DNA from: an uncultured Bacilli bacterium
GTDB taxonomy: Bacteria; Bacillota_I; Bacilli_A; RFN20; CAG-631
Reading direction: 5' to 3'
Length of the DNA stretch: 64,000 bases
NCBI GenBank assembly: GCA_947626825.1
Contig: CANQTM010000002.1
Location: 52,223 to 116,222 of the forward strand
A program made the position numbers and the translations under genes. How positions within the stretch are numbered: the stretch's first letter is position 1; the number at the start of each line of letters is the position of its first letter. Below the pieces are notes generated by a model. It saw only the letters and a list, made by a program, of their open reading frames with translations. It made no database searches and was not told where the DNA came from. Below are positions 10,454 to 20,891 of this stretch, one piece after another.

Positions 10454-10972
10454 ATGGATAATAAAGTCGTTTCAACAATAAAAAATAGAGTTAGTTGTCG
10501 AAATTACAGTTCAAAAAAAGTACCACTAAACAAATTAAAAACAATTGCTGAATGTGGCATGATGGCACCAAGTGCTATGAATAAACAAATTGCAAACATT
10601 TTAGTATTAAAAAGTAAAAATGTTATTGAAAAATTAAGAAAATTATCATTAGATGTTTTAGGTAATGATTGTTTTTATGGTGCCAATAATATGATTATAG
10701 TTTATGGTCCAAAAGATAATCCATTTACTTTGCAAGATTGTTCTTGCATTTTAGAAAATATGTTTATTGCTGCATCGTCTTTAAAAATTAATTCTTGTTG
10801 GATTAATCAAGTTGATAAATTGTTGAATGATCCAAAAGGTAAAAAAGTTAAAAAATTTTTAGGATTAGATGATAATGTAATGGTTGTTGGTACATGTATT
10901 TTAGGTTATTGTGCTGATGAAAGTAAACTAAGTATAAAACCAAGAAAGGAAAATTTTATTAAAGTTATATGA
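10454..10972 (+). CDS. Nitroreductase family protein
   Basis: 'IKNRVSCRNYSSKKVPLNKLKTIAECGMMAPSAMNKQ' typical of FMN nitroreductases. Confidence 0.85.
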   Translation: MDNKVVSTIKNRVSCRNYSSKKVPLNKLKTIAECGMMAPSAMNKQIANILVLKSKNVIEKLRKLSLDVLGNDCFYGANNMIIVYGPKDNPFTLQDCSCILENMFIAASSLKINSCWINQVDKLLNDPKGKKVKKFLGLDDNVMVVGTCILGYCADESKLSIKPRKENFIKVI

Positions 10973-11802
10973 TTTACGAAAAAATTAATCTTAAAGAATT
11001 TTATCCAATGCTTACAAATGATGTTTTTTTAACATCATATTGCCAAGATAATTATAAAGAATTTTCCCCAAAAACATTAAGAAAATGTGTAATTGTTTTA
11101 CCAGGTGGTGGTTATTCATGGTTAAGTGATCGCGAAGCAGAACCAGTTGCATTAAGATTTGCAGGTCATGATATTGCAAGCTTTGTCTTAAAATATACAA
11201 CTGCTCCTAAAATCAAATATCCAGATGTAATATATGAAGTATATGCTGCTATTGCTTATATAAGAAAACATTATGATTATTATCATATTGATGTTAATGC
11301 TATTTCAGTTGTTGGCTTTTCGGCTGGTGGTCATTTAGCAGCATCAAGTAGTGCTTTTTGGCAAGAAAAAGAAATGGCAACATTTTTGAATGTTAGTAAT
11401 AATGATATTAAAATTAATGGCTGTATTTTAGGATATCCTGTGATTTCATCAAAAGTTGGTCATCAAGAAACAATACAAAATATTACTAAAAATGATCCAA
11501 AATTGTTGGAAAAATTATCAATTGATAAACAGGTAACAAAACAATTTCCTAAAACATTTATTTGGCATACAACATTTGATTCTTGTGTTGACTTAGATAA
11601 TTCACTATTGTTAGCTAAAGCCCTTCATGAAAATAAAATATTTATGGAATTACATATTTATCCAATGCTTGATCATGGACAATCTTTAGCAGATAAATCT
11701 GTTTATTATGAAAACTTTTTATCAAAAGAAGATTTGAATAAAATGAAATATAATACTCAATGGGTATCTAACGCTATTCATTTTATTCAAGAATATATTT
11801 AA
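10969..11802 (+). CDS. Alpha/beta hydrolase (esterase/lipase family)
   Basis: Oxyanion-hole-like 'LPGGGYSWLSDREAEPVA', nucleophile elbow 'GFSAGGHLAAS', C-terminal 'LDHGQSL'. Confidence 0.85.
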   Translation: MIYEKINLKEFYPMLTNDVFLTSYCQDNYKEFSPKTLRKCVIVLPGGGYSWLSDREAEPVALRFAGHDIASFVLKYTTAPKIKYPDVIYEVYAAIAYIRKHYDYYHIDVNAISVVGFSAGGHLAASSSAFWQEKEMATFLNVSNNDIKINGCILGYPVISSKVGHQETIQNITKNDPKLLEKLSIDKQVTKQFPKTFIWHTTFDSCVDLDNSLLLAKALHENKIFMELHIYPMLDHGQSLADKSVYYENFLSKEDLNKMKYNTQWVSNAIHFIQEYI

Positions 11803-11805
11803 AAT

Positions 11806-11848
11806 AAAAAATCTAGATTAATTTCTTTTTGAAATTTCTAGATTTTTT
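11806..11848. terminator. Bidirectional terminator between convergent esterase and ROK genes
   Basis: AAAATCTAGA...TCTAGATTTT inverted repeat with A-tract on one side and T-tract on the other. Confidence 0.75.
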
Positions 11849-11853
11849 TTATA

Positions 11854-12777
11854 TTAATTTAATTTAAAATCAAAATTAGCTGCAGCACCAATTAAACCAG
11901 TTTTACCTTTAAATGATGTTAAATAAACTTCACATTGTTCATATCCTCTATTATTTATAAATGTTTTGATTAATTCTAAATCAATTAAATCACTTTCAGT
12001 AATACCCCCAGCAATAACTATTCTTTGAGGATCAAACAAATTGCATAAATTTAAGATTCCTTCGGCAATGTCATAATTCCATTTTCTAATTGCAGAAAGA
12101 ACCATTTTATTGTTTCCTTTAGCATATTGTACTATTTGGTATCCAGATAATTTTTCATCACTAATTTTTGAATTTTCATCAATAGTATGCATATTATATT
12201 CTTTAACTGTATTTATTAAACCTAAAACTGAGGCATAGGTTTCAAGGCATCCTCGACGGCCACAATTACATCTTCGACCATTTCTATTAATTATCATATG
12301 GCCGATTTTACCACCTTTTAAATGACTTCCTATAACAATTTGATTGTTCATTAAAATGGCACCACCAACACCTCGACCTAAAGTTATAAAAATGGCATTA
12401 TCTATATCTTTTAATTTGCCATATTTTTTTTCACCATAAAAGGCTGCTAAACCATCATTACATATTTTTATTTCAAGATCTGGAAAATTATTTTGAAAAT
12501 CTTCTAAAATATTATAATTTTTCCATCCCAAATTTGCGGCTGTTTCTACTTTACCATTAATAATGTCTCCTGGACAACCAATACCAATTTTAGTTATATT
12601 ATATTTATTAATATATATGTTGCAAAAATCTTTAATTCCTTCGATAAATTGATTGCTTTTTCCCTTAAAAACATTTCTTGTAGAAGTATTTTCTATAACA
12701 TTATCTTGTTTTACAACTCCAATTTTAATGCTTGTGCCGCCAATATCAATAGCCAATATATATTCATTATCAACCAT
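11854..12777 (-). CDS. ROK family sugar kinase (glucokinase-like)
   Basis: 'LAIDIGGTSIKIGVV', zinc motif 'CNCGRRGCLETYAS', 'GVGGAILMNNQIVIGSHLKGGKIGHM'. Confidence 0.88.
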   Translation of the reverse strand: MVDNEYILAIDIGGTSIKIGVVKQDNVIENTSTRNVFKGKSNQFIEGIKDFCNIYINKYNITKIGIGCPGDIINGKVETAANLGWKNYNILEDFQNNFPDLEIKICNDGLAAFYGEKKYGKLKDIDNAIFITLGRGVGGAILMNNQIVIGSHLKGGKIGHMIINRNGRRCNCGRRGCLETYASVLGLINTVKEYNMHTIDENSKISDEKLSGYQIVQYAKGNNKMVLSAIRKWNYDIAEGILNLCNLFDPQRIVIAGGITESDLIDLELIKTFINNRGYEQCEVYLTSFKGKTGLIGAAANFDFKLN

Positions 12778-12817
12778 CTTGTTACCTCCATTTTATAATT
12801 ATTTTCATGTTTTTGAA

Positions 12818-13453
12818 TTATTTTGTAATTTTATTATTTAAGACATAATTTGAAATGGCCTTAAAATTTTCATCATATGGGTATTTTGATTGACTAAATT
12901 TTAACCACATTGTTGACCATGAGGTGTTTTTATTTTTTAATAATTCTTTTACTAATGAATCATTTATTGTTTCATTGTTACTTTGGCTATTTAATGAAAC
13001 ATATCCTTGTTCATCATATATTTTACATTGTATATCACATTCGAGTTTATCACATTGAAAAGCAAAAAAGGCTTCTTTTGTTTCTTGCTTGTCAAATTCT
13101 AAAAATAATTGTTCAATTTCATTTCCATTTAGTAAATTGTTTAAAATTTTATGAACTGCTTCATGTTCAATTTTCTCTTTTTCTTTTTTATCTATTTGGA
13201 ATAAAGTTAAATCACCAATTATAGTTTCACCAAGTTCATGAATTGCTAGCATAAAAATAACTTTTCTTATATCAAGATTATATTGATATTCGCTATTAAT
13301 GGCAATTGCAAGCATTTGTACACCATAAATATGTTCAGCAACACTTTCTAATCTTTCTTTTTGTACATTCCAATTTAACCAACCAGTTCGAATAACATCT
13401 TTTAATTTATTACATATTAAATAATATTCAATTACTTTTTGCTCTTTGGTCAT
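12818..13453 (-). CDS. HD domain protein (YfbR/HD_3-like phosphohydrolase)
   Basis: 'ESVAEHIYGVQMLAIAI...MLAIHELGETIIGDLT' HD-type metal ligands; start 13453 preceded by AAAGGGAGAGG. Confidence 0.75.
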   Translation of the reverse strand: MTKEQKVIEYYLICNKLKDVIRTGWLNWNVQKERLESVAEHIYGVQMLAIAINSEYQYNLDIRKVIFMLAIHELGETIIGDLTLFQIDKKEKEKIEHEAVHKILNNLLNGNEIEQLFLEFDKQETKEAFFAFQCDKLECDIQCKIYDEQGYVSLNSQSNNETINDSLVKELLKNKNTSWSTMWLKFSQSKYPYDENFKAISNYVLNNKITK

Positions 13454-13655
13454 TTTATGCCTCTCCCTTTGTTGATACATATTATACCACTAAGTAATTG
13501 TAAATGCTTTAAAATCATTTTAATGTGTATCATTTTGTAAATTGACTATATGTTAAATAATGTTTTATAATTAAATTGTTAGAAAATTATTTATAATAAA
13601 CTTAGTTCAAAACAATTACGATTTTATAGCCTAAAAATGAAGGGAGTAATTAGCA

Positions 13656-14036
13656 ATGGCTAAATTAGATGTAAGTGCATTGATTCAAAGTAAGTACATT
13701 AGATTTTATCGTTATTTGATTGAAAAAGATATTGTTCGTTTATCTAATTTAATGGATGATTCGTTTACTATACTTAATATATCTAATGTTAGACAAACTA
13801 AAATACAATTTTTACAAGCTATTGAAGATGGAACATTAGCTTATTATCAATGTCGTCATGATAAAATTATCATTGATAACATTAATGAAAACGAAGCCAC
13901 ATTAATAGGCAATACAAATGTTTTATCATCTTTATTTGTACAAAATAAAAGTTATTTAAATTTAAGAATGATAATAACTTTTATCAAAAATAATGATGAT
14001 TGGAAAATGAATAAAATAATCACTTCAACATATTAA
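13656..14036 (+). CDS. NTF2-like / SnoaL-like small protein
   Basis: 126 aa with NTF2-like pattern; RBS GAAGGGAG. Weak similarity by eye. Confidence 0.5.
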   Translation: MAKLDVSALIQSKYIRFYRYLIEKDIVRLSNLMDDSFTILNISNVRQTKIQFLQAIEDGTLAYYQCRHDKIIIDNINENEATLIGNTNVLSSLFVQNKSYLNLRMIITFIKNNDDWKMNKIITSTY

Positions 14037-14058
14037 AATAATGCAAGGAGGGGGCCTT

Positions 14059-14613
14059 ATGTTATTTAAAAAAAAGAAAAAAGATTCAAACAAGAAAAGT
14101 ATTATTATTTATTTTAGTCGTGCTGATGAAAATTATGCCGTTGGTTGGATCAATAAAGGAAATACAGAAATCATTGCAGAATATGTTCAAGAATTTACAA
14201 ATGCTGATATGTTCAAAGTTGAACCAAAAGTTCCTTATCCTGAAGATTATAATAAATGCCTTTATGAAGCAAAACAAAGACAAGAACTTCAAAAAGCACC
14301 AATTGTTCAAAAAGTTCCAGATATTAGTGATTATGAAATAATTTATATTGGTACACCAATTTATTGGGATATTATGCCTGAAGAAATGGCCACGGCTTTA
14401 TATGATATTGATTTTAGTGGTAAAATAATTCGCCCTTTTGTAACACATGAAGGAAGCGGTCTTGGAAGTGTTCCTATTCAAATAAAAGCTCTTTGTAAAA
14501 AAGCATCAATTAAAGAAGGACTTGCAATTAGAGGATCAAATGTTGCAAATTCTAAAGATTTAGTTAAAGAATGGACAGAAAAAAATAACAATATAAACAA
14601 AATTATGATATAA
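14059..14613 (+). CDS. Flavodoxin-like protein
   Basis: 'KSIIIYFSRADENYAVGWINKGNTEIIAEYV', 'YEIIYIGTPIYWDIMPEEM', 'FVTHEGSGLGSV'. Start after AAGGAGGGGG. Confidence 0.85.
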   Translation: MLFKKKKKDSNKKSIIIYFSRADENYAVGWINKGNTEIIAEYVQEFTNADMFKVEPKVPYPEDYNKCLYEAKQRQELQKAPIVQKVPDISDYEIIYIGTPIYWDIMPEEMATALYDIDFSGKIIRPFVTHEGSGLGSVPIQIKALCKKASIKEGLAIRGSNVANSKDLVKEWTEKNNNINKIMI

Positions 14614-14645
14614 TCATTTATATATATTTTTAGCGGGGAAGTCTA

Positions 14646-17024
14646 ATGAAACTTGATTTTTTGAGCGATAATCTTATATTAATAGTTCCTAAAAATGGAA
14701 AAGAAAAAATTATTCAAGAAATATCTAAATTACCTAATTTTTATAGTTATAAAATAGTTGATGATGTTGAATTAAAACATCTTTTATGTTTTGATTATGA
14801 TATTAATGCATTAGATTATTTATCTAAAAAATATAATTTGAAATTAGACATAGCCAAAGAATATATGGATAATTTATATTTTATCGAAAATAAAGATTAT
14901 AAAAATGAAAGATTAAATAAATTAGTTAATATTAAAAATGATTTATTAGCTAAAAAATTATTAATTACGGACCAAAACTTTAAAAAGAATATTATTGATA
15001 AAAAAATTATTGTTTATGGTTTTGATGCTATTTCTAAAGAATTTTTATTACTTTTAAATAAATTAAACAAACCATATGAAATAATTAATAATAGTGATAA
15101 TATTAAAAAGATATTTAATGTTTATCATTTTGAAACATTAGAAGATGAATGTGATGCTGTATGTTATCAAATATCTACTTTATTAAAACAAAATATTGAT
15201 ATTAATAAAATTAAAATTGCTAATGCTAATAGCGATTATTTATTCACATTGAAACGTTATTTTAAAATGTATAATTTGGCCTTTGAAAATATAAACGATT
15301 CATTTTTGTATAGTTTAGAATGTGTTAATGATTTTTTAGGAAAATTAAAAGATAATTATAATTTTCAAGAAGCATTAGATTATTTTTTAGAAAAATATCC
15401 TAATGAAACTGATATTTATTACCAATTGTTAAATTTAGCTAATTCTTTTGTGAAGTTAGATTTAAAATCATCAATAAGTAGTTTTATTTATATGTTAAAA
15501 AATACAAAAATTAACGTTAAAAAGTTACAAAATTGTCTTAGTTTTATTAATATTGATAATTATTTTGTCATGGATGATGAATATATTTTTGTTTTATCAA
15601 TTAATCAAGGAATTTATCCAAAATCTTATAAAGATGAAGATTTTTATAATGATAATGAAAAACAAATAATTGGATTAGACACAAGTGAAGATTTAAATTC
15701 ATTAGCTAAAGAAAAATTTAAAGTTATGTTAAATAAAAGTCCTAATATGATTTTATCATATAAAGATAAAACTCCATTTATGTCTTTTTCAAAATCGTTT
15801 GTTTTAAATGAAAATGGTATTGATGAAAAAGAATTTATTTATGATAGAAGTTTATCTTTTTCTATAAAAAATGATAAAATTAAATTAGCTAAAATGTATG
15901 ATAATATCTACAAAAACATGAATAATTCATATACTATTTTATTAAATAGTAATTATAGTATTGATTATAAAAATTATGATCATACTTTTCATTTGTTTGA
16001 TAATGATAAAATAAAAAATTATATAATAAAAAATCATATTAATTTATCTTATTCATCTTTAAACAATTATTATAATTGTTCTTTTAAATATTATCTTAAT
16101 GATTTATTAAAATTAACGCCTGATACATCATCTATTAGTAGTGACATTGGAACTTTATTCCATAAAGTATTAGAATTATCATATAATGATGATTTTGATT
16201 TTGATAATGTTTATGATGAAGAATGTCAAAAAATTAATGATGAAGAAACATTATTTTATATAAATAAACTAAAACCTTTATTAAATGATATTATTAAAAT
16301 TAATGCTCAAAAGATGTCTTCATGTAATTTAAATAAATGTTTAACAGAACAAGAAGTTAAAATCGATTATAACATTAACAATATGCCAATCACATTAAAA
16401 GGTTTTATAGATAAAATTTTATATACAAATGAAGATGATAAAACTTATGTTGCTATAATTGATTATAAGACAGGTGAAGCAGAATTGAAACTTGAAAACA
16501 TTCAATTTGGCCTTTCTATGCAATTGCCAATTTATTTATATTTTTTAAAAAATTATAAAAAATTTACAAATGTTGAAGTTTGTGGCTTTTATCTTCAAAA
16601 ATTATTGCCAGAAACATTAAAATATGGTGAATGTTATGAAGATGTCTTGAATACCAATCTTTTGCTTCAAGGTTATAGCAATTCTTCATTTTCAATTATT
16701 TCAAAGTTTGATTTAGGTTTTGAACATTCTAATATTGTTAAATCATTAAAATTAAATAAGGAAAATGAATTTTCTAAAAATAGCAAAATATTATCATCAA
16801 AACAAATGGATGAAATTGCATTACAAGTTGAAGAAAAAGTCAAAGAAGCTATAAAAAACATAAGTGAATGTCAATTTCCTATAAATCCTAAAGTACTAAA
16901 TGGTAAATTAATAAGTTGTGAATATTGTCCATTTAAAGAATGTTGTTTTGTTACATTTAATGATTATCAATATTTAAATTTAAAAGATAATAATGTAAAG
17001 GATGGTGATTCAAATGGCAATTAA
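14646..17024 (+). CDS. addB: AddB/RexB-like ATP-dependent nuclease subunit (compact, 792 aa)
   Basis: C-terminal RecB-type nuclease 'GTLFHKVLE...IIDYKTGEAELKLENIQFGLSMQLPIYLYF', Fe-S cysteine pattern ('YYNCSFKYYLND' plus 'CEYCPFKECC'); overlaps addA. Confidence 0.8.
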   Translation: MKLDFLSDNLILIVPKNGKEKIIQEISKLPNFYSYKIVDDVELKHLLCFDYDINALDYLSKKYNLKLDIAKEYMDNLYFIENKDYKNERLNKLVNIKNDLLAKKLLITDQNFKKNIIDKKIIVYGFDAISKEFLLLLNKLNKPYEIINNSDNIKKIFNVYHFETLEDECDAVCYQISTLLKQNIDINKIKIANANSDYLFTLKRYFKMYNLAFENINDSFLYSLECVNDFLGKLKDNYNFQEALDYFLEKYPNETDIYYQLLNLANSFVKLDLKSSISSFIYMLKNTKINVKKLQNCLSFINIDNYFVMDDEYIFVLSINQGIYPKSYKDEDFYNDNEKQIIGLDTSEDLNSLAKEKFKVMLNKSPNMILSYKDKTPFMSFSKSFVLNENGIDEKEFIYDRSLSFSIKNDKIKLAKMYDNIYKNMNNSYTILLNSNYSIDYKNYDHTFHLFDNDKIKNYIIKNHINLSYSSLNNYYNCSFKYYLNDLLKLTPDTSSISSDIGTLFHKVLELSYNDDFDFDNVYDEECQKINDEETLFYINKLKPLLNDIIKINAQKMSSCNLNKCLTEQEVKIDYNINNMPITLKGFIDKILYTNEDDKTYVAIIDYKTGEAELKLENIQFGLSMQLPIYLYFLKNYKKFTNVEVCGFYLQKLLPETLKYGECYEDVLNTNLLLQGYSNSSFSIISKFDLGFEHSNIVKSLKLNKENEFSKNSKILSSKQMDEIALQVEEKVKEAIKNISECQFPINPKVLNGKLISCEYCPFKECCFVTFNDYQYLNLKDNNVKDGDSNGN

Positions 17025-20000
17025 ATTTTCTTTAATACAACAACAAGCTATTGAATCTACTGGACAAAACATTATTGTAAGTGCTGGTGCCGGAAGCGGT
17101 AAAACAGCAGTTTTAACTGAAAGAATTCGTCAAATATTATTAAAAGGAACTAAAGCAAGTGAACTTTTAGTTTTAACTTTTACTAATGCCGCTGCTAAAG
17201 AAATGAAAGAAAGAATAGTCAAGGCAATGGCTAAAGATGATCAATTAAAAAATAGAATTAATGAAATTGATAATGCATATATTACTACTTTTGATAGTTT
17301 TTCATTATCATTAGTAAAGAAATATCATGAAAGATTAAATTTAACAAATAATATAAATATTGTTGATGAAAGTTTATTAAATGTAGAAAAAAGAAGAATC
17401 ATTAATGAAATATTTCATGAATATTATATAAATAAAAATGATAAATTTGCTTGTTTAATATCTAATTTTACTTTAAAAAATGATAATAATTTAAAAAATG
17501 AAATTCTTAATTTGGCTAAAAATATTTCTTTAAGATGTGATTTAGATTCTTATTTAGATAATTATATTATTAATTATTTTAATGAAAATAAAATTAATGA
17601 ATATATTAATGATTTAACTAACATTTTAAAAGATAAAATTAAATATATTCAACAATGTCTTAAACTTTTAAATAATGAAATAGAAGAAAATAAATATGAT
17701 AAATTACATCTTGCTTTAAAACCATTATTTGTTTGTGAAAATTATAATCAAATAAAAAATTATTTAGATGAAAATTCTTTACCTACATTTAAAAATTTAT
17801 CAGATAATGCTAAATTACAAAAAGAAAATATCAATAATGCTTTAGATATTATGAAAGAATTAACTATTTTTAATAATATCGATGATATTAAAAAATTTTA
17901 TTTTTCTAGCCAAAAATATGTAGAAATTATAATTGAAATTTTAAAAACTTATTTTGCTAGATTAAATAGTTACAAAAGAGAAAAAGAAGCTTTTGAATTT
18001 ATTGATATTGCTAAAATGGCAATCACATTAGTTAGTGATTATGAAGATATCAAAGAACAAACAAAAAATCAATTTAAAGAAATTTTACTTGATGAATATC
18101 AGGATACTAGTGATTTACAAGAAACATTTATTCAAAAAATAGCAAATAATAATGTTTACATGGTTGGTGATGTAAAACAATCAATTTATGGTTATAGAAA
18201 TGCCAATCCTTTAATATTTAAAGAAAAATATGATAGTTATCGGGATGGTATTAATGGTAAAAAAATAGATATGAATGTTAATTATCGAAGTAATAATGAA
18301 GTTTTAAATATTGTGAACAATATTTTTAGCCAAATTATGGATGATAATATCGGTCAAGCAAATTTTGCAAAAGAACATCATATGTATTATGGTTTAAAAG
18401 AATATGATAAAAGTATGCCTTATCTTAAAATTCAATATATTAATTATCCAAAAAAAGATGATAACAATAAAAATGAAGATATTGAAATGTTTTATGTTTT
18501 AAAAGATATTCAAGATAAAATTGCTGATAAAATCCAAGTTTATGATAAAGATAGTGGTGAATTTCGTGAAGTTAAATATCAAGATTTTGCCATTTTAATT
18601 GCCGATAGTAGTTTGTTTGTTAAAATAAGTGATTTGTTATCTTATAATAATATACCTAATAAAATATTAAAAAATATTTCAGTTAATGAAGGTATCATTA
18701 CTATATTATTAAAAAATATTTTAAAAATTATAAATTTAGATTATCAACAAAATTATGGTAATGATTTTAAACGTTTATTTTATGGACTTGGTCGTTCGTT
18801 TATATTTAAAATGACTGATGAAGATTTATTTGATTTGTTAGCCAATAATACATTTAAAGAAAGTGCTTTATATCGTTTTATAACTAATTATACAAATAAA
18901 GTTAATGTGCTTTCGTTAGAAAATTTATTTAACGATTTAATTGATGATTTAGATATCTATAATAAACTTGTTGAAATAGGAGACATTGAAAACAATTTAA
19001 CTAGAATTGAATATTTTCATAATTTAATAAAACAAGCAGAAAATTTAGATTTAAATTTATTAACTTTTGTTGATTATCTTGATGATATTTTAGAAAATGA
19101 AGACAAAATGGAATTTCAACAATCAACTACTTTGGAAAATAAAATTAATATAATGACCATTCATAAATCTAAAGGATTAGAATTTCCTATAGTTTATTTT
19201 ATTAGTAATTATAAAAAATTTAATATTTCAGAATTTAAATCAAAATTAAGTTATGACAATAAATATGGAATAATTACACCATTTTATGAAAATGGCGAAG
19301 GTCGTAACATTAATTATATTTTAATGAAAAATTACAATAAAACATCAATGATTTCTGAAAAAATAAGATTATTATATGTTGCTTTAACAAGAGCTAGAGA
19401 ACATATGATAATTTTAAATCCAATTAAAATTGATAAAGAAACTAATGAGCCATGTGAAATGATAACATATAAAGATGAAAATGATTTGGTGTTAAATGAA
19501 ATACGTTTAAAATATAATAGTTTTGGTTCAATATATGATTCAATATATGATATTTTTCCTAATGTAAAAATGTTTTATGCCAAAGATTTAAATATAAATT
19601 TTGAATATTTAAAAACAATTAATAAAACAAATTATCAAAATGTAATTTCAAAAACTAATGAGAAAATTAGCTATTATGAAAACAAAAATAATTCAATTAT
19701 TAAAGAAAATAAACATGCATCAAAAGAAAATAAAACTTTAAATACTTTAGAAAGTGTTTTAAATATGGAATATGGAAGTAAAGTCCATGAAATATTTGAA
19801 TCATTTGATTTTATTAAACAAGATTTTAGCATTTATTCAGAAAATGAAAAGAAAATGTTAAAACAATTTCTTGCACAAGATGTTGTTAAAAATATTTCAA
19901 AAGGTAAAATTTATAAAGAATTTGAATTTATTTATCAAAAAGATGATGCTCAAATTCATGGTATTATTGATTTGATGATAGAATATGACGACAGAATTGA

Positions 20001-20148
20001 TATTATTGATTATAAATTATCTCATATTGAAGATGAAGCATATATCAAGCAATTAACAACATATAAAGAATATATATCTTCAAAATCAACTAAAAATGTC
20101 AATTTGTATTTATATTCAATAAATCAAAATGAAATTAAAAAAATATAA
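17014..20148 (+). CDS. addA: ATP-dependent helicase/nuclease subunit A
   Basis: UvrD-type Walker A 'SAGAGSGKTAVLTERI', 'LLDEYQDTSDLQ', 'VGDVKQSIYGYRNA', 'MTIHKSKGLEFPIV', C-terminal nuclease 'HGIIDLMIEYDDRIDIIDYKLSH'. Confidence 0.93.
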   Translation: MAIKFSLIQQQAIESTGQNIIVSAGAGSGKTAVLTERIRQILLKGTKASELLVLTFTNAAAKEMKERIVKAMAKDDQLKNRINEIDNAYITTFDSFSLSLVKKYHERLNLTNNINIVDESLLNVEKRRIINEIFHEYYINKNDKFACLISNFTLKNDNNLKNEILNLAKNISLRCDLDSYLDNYIINYFNENKINEYINDLTNILKDKIKYIQQCLKLLNNEIEENKYDKLHLALKPLFVCENYNQIKNYLDENSLPTFKNLSDNAKLQKENINNALDIMKELTIFNNIDDIKKFYFSSQKYVEIIIEILKTYFARLNSYKREKEAFEFIDIAKMAITLVSDYEDIKEQTKNQFKEILLDEYQDTSDLQETFIQKIANNNVYMVGDVKQSIYGYRNANPLIFKEKYDSYRDGINGKKIDMNVNYRSNNEVLNIVNNIFSQIMDDNIGQANFAKEHHMYYGLKEYDKSMPYLKIQYINYPKKDDNNKNEDIEMFYVLKDIQDKIADKIQVYDKDSGEFREVKYQDFAILIADSSLFVKISDLLSYNNIPNKILKNISVNEGIITILLKNILKIINLDYQQNYGNDFKRLFYGLGRSFIFKMTDEDLFDLLANNTFKESALYRFITNYTNKVNVLSLENLFNDLIDDLDIYNKLVEIGDIENNLTRIEYFHNLIKQAENLDLNLLTFVDYLDDILENEDKMEFQQSTTLENKINIMTIHKSKGLEFPIVYFISNYKKFNISEFKSKLSYDNKYGIITPFYENGEGRNINYILMKNYNKTSMISEKIRLLYVALTRAREHMIILNPIKIDKETNEPCEMITYKDENDLVLNEIRLKYNSFGSIYDSIYDIFPNVKMFYAKDLNINFEYLKTINKTNYQNVISKTNEKISYYENKNNSIIKENKHASKENKTLNTLESVLNMEYGSKVHEIFESFDFIKQDFSIYSENEKKMLKQFLAQDVVKNISKGKIYKEFEFIYQKDDAQIHGIIDLMIEYDDRIDIIDYKLSHIEDEAYIKQLTTYKEYISSKSTKNVNLYLYSINQNEIKKI

Positions 20149-20169
20149 AATATCATCTAAGGTAAAAAA

Positions 20170-20715
20170 ATGGGGAAAAATAATTTAGTAAATGATAATA
20201 AAATCAATGGAACAAATAAAAGAATTGATCCATTACTTGTTAAAGATAATGTTATTAATGAATTTAAAAATAATTTGGCTTTAGTTACAGCAAGGAAAAA
20301 AGATGGAAGTTTTAATTTTTGCACAGTAGCATGGGGGAGCATTGGTGAACTTTGGAGTAAAAATGTAGTAACAATTTATATAAAACCTATACGACACACA
20401 TCTATTTTTTTAAATGAAGATCAATATTTTTCAGTTACTTTTATGCCTAATAGTTATCAAAAAGATGTACTATATTGTGGTAGTCACTCAGGTAAAGATG
20501 TTAATAAAATAGAAAACACATTGTTAAAACCAATAATTTTAAACGATGCAATTACTTTTGAAAATTATCGTAGAGTCTATATTTGCAAAAAAATTTATCA
20601 AGATCAATTTAAATTAAATAATATTTTAGATAATGGGATTATAAAAAAATATTATCAACCAGAACAACCACATAACATTTATATTGGTGAAATCATCGAA
20701 GTTTACGAACAATAA
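20170..20715 (+). CDS. Flavin reductase-like (FMN-binding split barrel) protein
   Basis: 'LALVTARKKDGSFNFCTVAWGSIGELWSKNVVTIYIKPIRHTSIFLNEDQYFSVTFM'. Confidence 0.8.
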   Translation: MGKNNLVNDNKINGTNKRIDPLLVKDNVINEFKNNLALVTARKKDGSFNFCTVAWGSIGELWSKNVVTIYIKPIRHTSIFLNEDQYFSVTFMPNSYQKDVLYCGSHSGKDVNKIENTLLKPIILNDAITFENYRRVYICKKIYQDQFKLNNILDNGIIKKYYQPEQPHNIYIGEIIEVYEQ

Positions 20716-20721
20716 TAAATT

Positions 20722-20756
20722 AAGAATCTATAATTTTATAAAGTAGATTCTTTTTT
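20722..20756 (+). terminator. Rho-independent terminator
   Basis: AAGAATCTA...TAGATTCTT followed by TTTT. Confidence 0.75.
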
Positions 20757-20826
20757 GCAAAATACAAAAAGTCCAATCTATCAATAAAAATTAAAATATT
20801 TTTGTTAATTGTTGATTCGATAATTT

Positions 20827-20855
20827 TTGACATAATTTGACAAAGATGCTAGAAT
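20827..20855 (+). promoter_or_regulatory. Sigma-A-like promoter of the DUF368-PlsC operon
   Basis: TTGACA (20827-20832), 17 nt spacer, TAGAAT (20850-20855). Confidence 0.6.
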
Positions 20856-20856
20856 T

Positions 20857-20881
20857 AAATTATCTTCAAAGAAGATAATTT
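20857..20881. repeat. Perfect 11-bp inverted repeat with 3-nt centre just downstream of the -10
   Basis: AAATTATCTTC-AAA-GAAGATAATTT. Confidence 0.9.
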
Positions 20882-20891
20882 GCAAATAGTT

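Noticed and set aside
13473-13532. TGATACA...TGTATCA inverted pair between HD protein and NTF2-like gene
   Set aside because: Only 7-bp arms about 46 nt apart in very AT-rich DNA; expected by chance.
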